Program-made: the position numbers and the translations under genes | From: Haliotis asinina | Lineage: Eukaryota > Mollusca > Gastropoda > Lepetellida > Haliotidae | NCBI RefSeq assembly: GCF_037392515.1 | Contig: NC_090290.1 | Span: forward strand, 19,915,753-19,979,752 | Direction of reading: 5' to 3' | Length of the DNA: 64,000 nt | Part shown: positions 63,811-64,000 of the stretch, in pieces | Position numbering within the stretch: position 1 is the stretch's first letter | Layout of the letters: each line of letters begins with the position of its first letter | Notes under the pieces: model-generated | Databases searched by the model: none | What the model was told of the DNA's origin: nothing | Seen by the model: the letters and a program-made list of their open reading frames with translations, nothing else

Positions 63811-64000
63811 CTGAAAGGAGACATGTGCATGATGCATCACTATAAGTGAAACATGTTTCCAGTTGGAGGTTACAAGAATAGTGACATGCGCCATGCGTTT
63901 TTACTGATTCCTAGGATTTACATTATCATGATTATTTGGTTATGTTGTATGTGCATTATGTACTGGACGGTTCAGGTTATACATACCTTTTGTATGTCAA

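Overview
The window is repeat-rich invertebrate nuclear DNA, most likely from a marine gastropod mollusc. The abalone-like assignment is inferred from a SINE with an (ACTC)n tail and from a LINE family whose 3' end carries a recognisable GTGACG/ATATCGTGACGAG block; no host rRNA, tRNA or mitochondrial marker is present. Nearly everything identifiable is a transposable element, many nested inside one another. Only a weak two-exon candidate at the far right looks like a host gene.

The centrepiece is a 13.1-kb Polinton/Maverick (virus-like self-synthesising transposon, adintovirus-like gene set) at 1885-15024. It has 145-bp terminal inverted repeats that differ at two positions, and a 6-bp target duplication. 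It sits inside ORF2 of an older RNase H-bearing LINE (copy A). Its genes are: a small membrane protein, two fibre- or spike-like paralogues, a penton/minor-capsid-like protein, a conserved virion-type protein, a coiled-coil membrane protein, the double jelly-roll major capsid protein, the A32-like packaging ATPase, five small proteins, a SAP-like repeat protein, a protein-primed family B DNA polymerase with an Endonuclease VII-like zinc insert, and a retroviral-type integrase. Capsid, penton and ATPase frames are open. The polymerase, the integrase and three others carry stops or frameshifts, so this copy looks non-autonomous. I found no Ulp1-like maturation protease. Unusual architecture includes a perfect 35-bp palindrome that runs from one start codon to the divergent one, TATA-like boxes abutting start codons, a dispersed G5-TAC-C5 hairpin family found in both coding and spacer DNA, and a 27-bp palindrome in each TIR.

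Layout: 1-1884 and 15025-19635, LINE copy A split by the Polinton and by a 1.2-kb solo LTR; 19.7-22.6 kb, fragments of other LINEs and a SINE; 22.7-30.1 kb, a Tc1-like transposon holding a full-length 6.1-kb LINE (copy B); 30.1-34.4 kb, mostly anonymous DNA with a hairpin MITE and a CTCGCG-rich repeat; 34.4-40.0 kb, LINE copy C, interrupted by a 2.2-kb TIR element and lacking its reverse transcriptase; 40.4-41.7 kb, LINE debris; 41.7-48.1 kb, LINE copy D with a SINE inside; 48.1-55.6 kb, LINE copy E interrupted by a 2.75-kb TTAA-flanked element; 58.1-62.1 kb, an L1/Tx1-like LINE containing a second Tc1-like copy; 62.5-62.8 kb, a 36-bp minisatellite; 63.1-63.8 kb, the possible host exons.

Order of events that the nesting supports: LINE A before both the Polinton and the solo LTR; Tc1 copy 1 before LINE B; LINE D before its SINE; LINE E before the TTAA element; the L1-like LINE before Tc1 copy 2. 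All identifications rest on motif reading and family knowledge, not on database searches.
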